Shown here in pieces: positions 61,681 to 64,000 of a stretch of 64,000 nucleotides of DNA. Origin of the DNA: Cryobacterium sp. GrIS_2_6 (GTDB lineage: Bacteria; Actinomycetota; Actinomycetes; Actinomycetales; Microbacteriaceae); contig NZ_JAXCHP010000001.1 of NCBI RefSeq assembly GCF_035984545.1, positions 3,162,001 to 3,226,000 of the forward strand, written 5' to 3'. The number at the start of each line of letters is the position of its first letter. The first letter of the stretch is position 1. The notes under the pieces were generated by a model. That model searched no databases. It was given only the letters and a program-made list of their open reading frames with translations, and was not told the origin of the DNA. The translations under genes and the position numbers were made by a program.

Positions 61681-63732
61681 TTACTTCTCGGCGACCGTCA
61701 GGAGCGGGCTTCCGACCTGGACGTGGCCGGAGGCCGCCGGCTCGACGGGCCCGAACTTCCGGGCGTTCGTCACGAGCACCGGGGTGACGAGCGAGTAGCC
61801 CGCCGCTTCGATGACCGCGCGGTCGAAGGTCACCAGCGGGGTGCCTGCTTCGACCCTGTCGCCCGCGGCGACCTTGACGTCGAAGCCCTTGCCGGCCAGG
61901 TTCACGGTGTCGATGCCCACGTGGATGAGCAGTTCGACGCCGCTGTCAAGCAGCAAGCCGAAGGCGTGCCCGGTCGGCTGGGCGACGAGGACTTTTCCGG
62001 CTGCCGGGGCGTACACGGTGTCCTCTGTCGGATCGATTCCGACGCCGGGCCCGACGATTCCCTTGCTGAACACGGGGTCAGGAACCTCGTCGAGCGGAAC
62101 GACGATACCGGCGACGGGCGAACCGATCGTGGCCAGGAGGGTGGCCAGTGCGGTCGCCGTTCCTGTGCTCGGTGCGGTCGCCGTAGCCGCATGCGCGGTA
62201 CCGGCGGAAACCGGTGCTGCGACGGGTGCGACGTGTGCGGACTTCATGCTCGCTGCGGCTTCATCGTCCGCAACCTGGGCGGCAACTTCCGCCTTCTGCT
62301 CCGGCGTCTGGTAGCCGGAGAGGATCACGAGGATCATCGCGGTGAAGAAGGCTGCAGCGATGGCGATCGTGTACAGCGGGATGTTGTTGAAGGCGGGGAT
62401 GGTCAACAGCGAGGTGAAGACGAAAGCGCTGGTCTTGACGCCGCCGCCGAGCCCGATGATGACGCCACCGACGAGGCAACCGATGAGCATGCGCGGGTAG
62501 ATGCGCTTGAAGCGGAGATGGATTCCGTAGAGAGACGGTTCGGAGATGCCGCCGAGGAGACCGGCAGCGAGAGCGCCTGTCGCGGTCTGCTTCATCAAGC
62601 GGTCCTTCTCGCGAATGGCGAGGAAGAGCACACCGGCGGTCGCACCGAAGCACGCGAAGTTCCAGGCGCCCATCGGGCCCTGGATGAAGTCAAATCCGAG
62701 GGACTGGATGTTGAGCAGCATGATCGCGTTCAGCGGCCAGTGCAGGCCGAGCGGAACCATGAACGGGTAGGCCAGCGGGATGACAACCGCGAAGATGAAC
62801 GGCGAGAAATCGTTGATCGACTTGAGGAAGTTACCGAGACCGGCTCCGCCGTACACACCGATCGGGCCGATCAGGAAGGCGGTCAGCGGGATCATGATGA
62901 GCATGCTGATGAACGGCACGAAGATCAGCTGGACGCTGGACGGGATGATCTTCTTCAAGAGCACGGTCAGGGCGGCGAGCACTCCGGCCATCAGCAGGGG
63001 CGGGAACACCTGCGAGCTGTAGTCGAATACCGTCAACGGCAGTCCGAAGATCTGCACGACGGATGCGTGGCCGCCGAAAACGGACGCCGCACCATCGGTC
63101 TTGCCCAGGGCCGTGAAGCCGGGGAGCATGACGACGGCCATGATTCCGAAGCCGACCCAGGGGTCGGCGCCCATCCGCTTGGAGGCGTTGTATGCCACCA
63201 TCAGCGGCAGGAAGACGAAGACGCCCTGCCACATCAGGTTCACGAACTGCCAGGACGGATCAAGGGTGACGCCGGGCGCGTTCCAGGCCGGGATGACACC
63301 GAGGGTCGCCATCAAGGCCATGAATGTAATGAACAGCGACGCGCCCAGCAGCGCACCGAGGATCGGCCGGAACGAGTCCGACAGAACCTCGAAGAACGTG
63401 TCGAGCCCGGCGAACTTGCCGCGCGGACCCTTCGCCTTCCCCGCGGCCTTCATGTCAGCGATGGAGTCGCCGGCACTAATCTTCTTCATTTCGGGTAGCG
63501 CCCAAATCTCGTTGTATACGGTCTCAACCGCACCGCCGATAACGACCTGGTATCGGTCGCCGGTTTGGGGAACGGCGCCCAGAACCACCGGGATGGCCTC
63601 GACGGCCGCCTGGTCGATTCCGGATGCGTCCTTGAGCTGGAAGCGAAGCCGGGTGGCGCAGTGGGTGAGGCCCACGATGTTCCCGGCACCTCCAATACTT
63701 TGAACAATGTCTGCAGCAGGTTTTGACGCCAC
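61681..63732 (-). CDS. PTS glucose/beta-glucoside-family EIIBCA permease
   Basis: This 683-residue protein has order B-C-A. EIIB carries phosphocysteine Cys25 in VGLTHCATRLRFQL. EIIC (about 105-470) has GALLGASLFITFMALM, PLGLHWPLNAIMLLNIQSL and GGISEPSLYGIHLRFKR. The C-terminal EIIA-Glc has FSKGIVGPGVGIDP and phosphohistidine His604 in LLIHVGIDTVNLAGKGF. This matches the BglF/sucrose/trehalose group; the exact sugar is unclear. The GTG start at 63732 follows AAGGAG by 6 nt and matches the usual EIIB start; an ATG at 63831 is not favoured. Confidence 0.93.
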   Translation of the reverse strand: MASKPAADIVQSIGGAGNIVGLTHCATRLRFQLKDASGIDQAAVEAIPVVLGAVPQTGDRYQVVIGGAVETVYNEIWALPEMKKISAGDSIADMKAAGKAKGPRGKFAGLDTFFEVLSDSFRPILGALLGASLFITFMALMATLGVIPAWNAPGVTLDPSWQFVNLMWQGVFVFLPLMVAYNASKRMGADPWVGFGIMAVVMLPGFTALGKTDGAASVFGGHASVVQIFGLPLTVFDYSSQVFPPLLMAGVLAALTVLLKKIIPSSVQLIFVPFISMLIMIPLTAFLIGPIGVYGGAGLGNFLKSINDFSPFIFAVVIPLAYPFMVPLGLHWPLNAIMLLNIQSLGFDFIQGPMGAWNFACFGATAGVLFLAIREKDRLMKQTATGALAAGLLGGISEPSLYGIHLRFKRIYPRMLIGCLVGGVIIGLGGGVKTSAFVFTSLLTIPAFNNIPLYTIAIAAAFFTAMILVILSGYQTPEQKAEVAAQVADDEAAASMKSAHVAPVAAPVSAGTAHAATATAPSTGTATALATLLATIGSPVAGIVVPLDEVPDPVFSKGIVGPGVGIDPTEDTVYAPAAGKVLVAQPTGHAFGLLLDSGVELLIHVGIDTVNLAGKGFDVKVAAGDRVEAGTPLVTFDRAVIEAAGYSLVTPVLVTNARKFGPVEPAASGHVQVGSPLLTVAEK

Positions 63733-64000
63733 CTTGGTCTCCTTCTGGTGTGGATGCGGTACGTGTGACTCCCGCGGGCAGAGCTCAGGGCGACCGTGCG
63801 GGCCGGCTGAGAAGTTCGTGTGGATATTCACACATCATTAGCAACGTACACGAATTTTGTGCACATCTCAGCACCAAATTCGATCACGGCAGCCTCAGCG
63901 CGGACTCGTCCCCCGACATCCGCCGTGCACATCGAGAGTTGCCGTTCCCGCCGCGTTGCGCCGGCGCACAACGGTCACCGGGCACAAACGGCGATCCTCG
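63733..64000. promoter_or_regulatory. Upstream region of the PTS gene
   Basis: No gene is supported here. GTGTGGATATTCACAC (63818-63833) is a near-perfect palindrome 85 bp upstream of the PTS start, in an AT-rich patch (63815-63895) that should hold the promoter; it is a candidate operator. At the window edge an imperfect inverted repeat (63933-63946 with 63987-64000, 11 of 14 pairs) encloses a perfect TGCGCCGGCGCA palindrome at 63956-63967. Confidence 0.45.

Overview
The window is about 70% G+C and reads as chromosomal DNA of an actinobacterium, most likely Microbacteriaceae. The support is gene content: a complete set of late F420 biosynthesis genes, F420-dependent glucose-6-phosphate dehydrogenase, a DUF3151 protein, an Rv2629-type eRF1-like protein, an SCO7613-type membrane protein and YhgE/Pip. 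Genes are dense, many starts are GTG, and ATGA/GTGA/TAATG stop-start overlaps are common. I found no rRNA, tRNA, CRISPR array, insertion sequence, integrase or phage gene.

Layout. 1-4.2 kb: end of a DUF3151 gene, then a TetR regulator divergent from a degenerate ABC-ATPase-like gene coupled to a YhgE/Pip membrane protein. A 41-bp-period repeat tract follows. 4.6-6.3 kb: eRF1-like protein and an NTF2-fold protein. 6.3-14.7 kb: a DUF11-repeat surface protein in two overlapping frames, ending in an LAHTG sorting signal. 15-21.5 kb: SpoU methyltransferase, mntH-mntR, a HAD phosphatase, a septum-formation-type membrane protein and pyrE. 21.5-27.7 kb: small membrane protein, LysR regulator, and a reductive-pyrimidine-catabolism-like operon (beta-ureidopropionase-like amidohydrolase, hydantoinase/dihydropyrimidinase, F420-type LLM oxidoreductase, class III aminotransferase). 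27.8-35.9 kb: an F420-0-type ABC transporter, cofD, a membrane-anchored PTS EIIA, fgd, cofC and cofE. 36-41.4 kb: fructose-type PTS EIIBCA, exonuclease III, an ABM-domain membrane protein, an AEC transporter and an alpha/beta hydrolase. 41.6-52.8 kb: a 1698-residue membrane protein, a LacI-PdxH-like-SDR operon, a quinone-oxidoreductase-like gene, a second SDR, a small membrane protein and a phosphoglycerate-mutase-type phosphatase. 52.9-60.2 kb: glycerate kinase and a full ribose operon (rbsR-A-C-B-K-D) read leftward. 60.4-64 kb: a HemK-like methyltransferase and a glucose/beta-glucoside-type PTS EIIBCA.

The strongest theme is the F420 island at about 22.9-35.8 kb. Cofactor assembly (CofC, CofD, CofE), a transporter family proposed to move F420-0, the F420-reducing enzyme Fgd and an LLM-family putative F420 user all sit together. 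The LLM gene is inside a pyrimidine/hydantoin degradation operon that diverges from the transporter across a structured 177-bp region. A second theme is sugar uptake: two unlinked PTS genes (31929 and 36016) share a near-identical EIIA domain and a similar 5' leader in which the Shine-Dalgarno is part of a hairpin. One of the two is only an EIIA tethered by a transmembrane segment. A third theme is a family of short palindromic intergenic elements; one type occurs three times, each at the 3' end of a gene.
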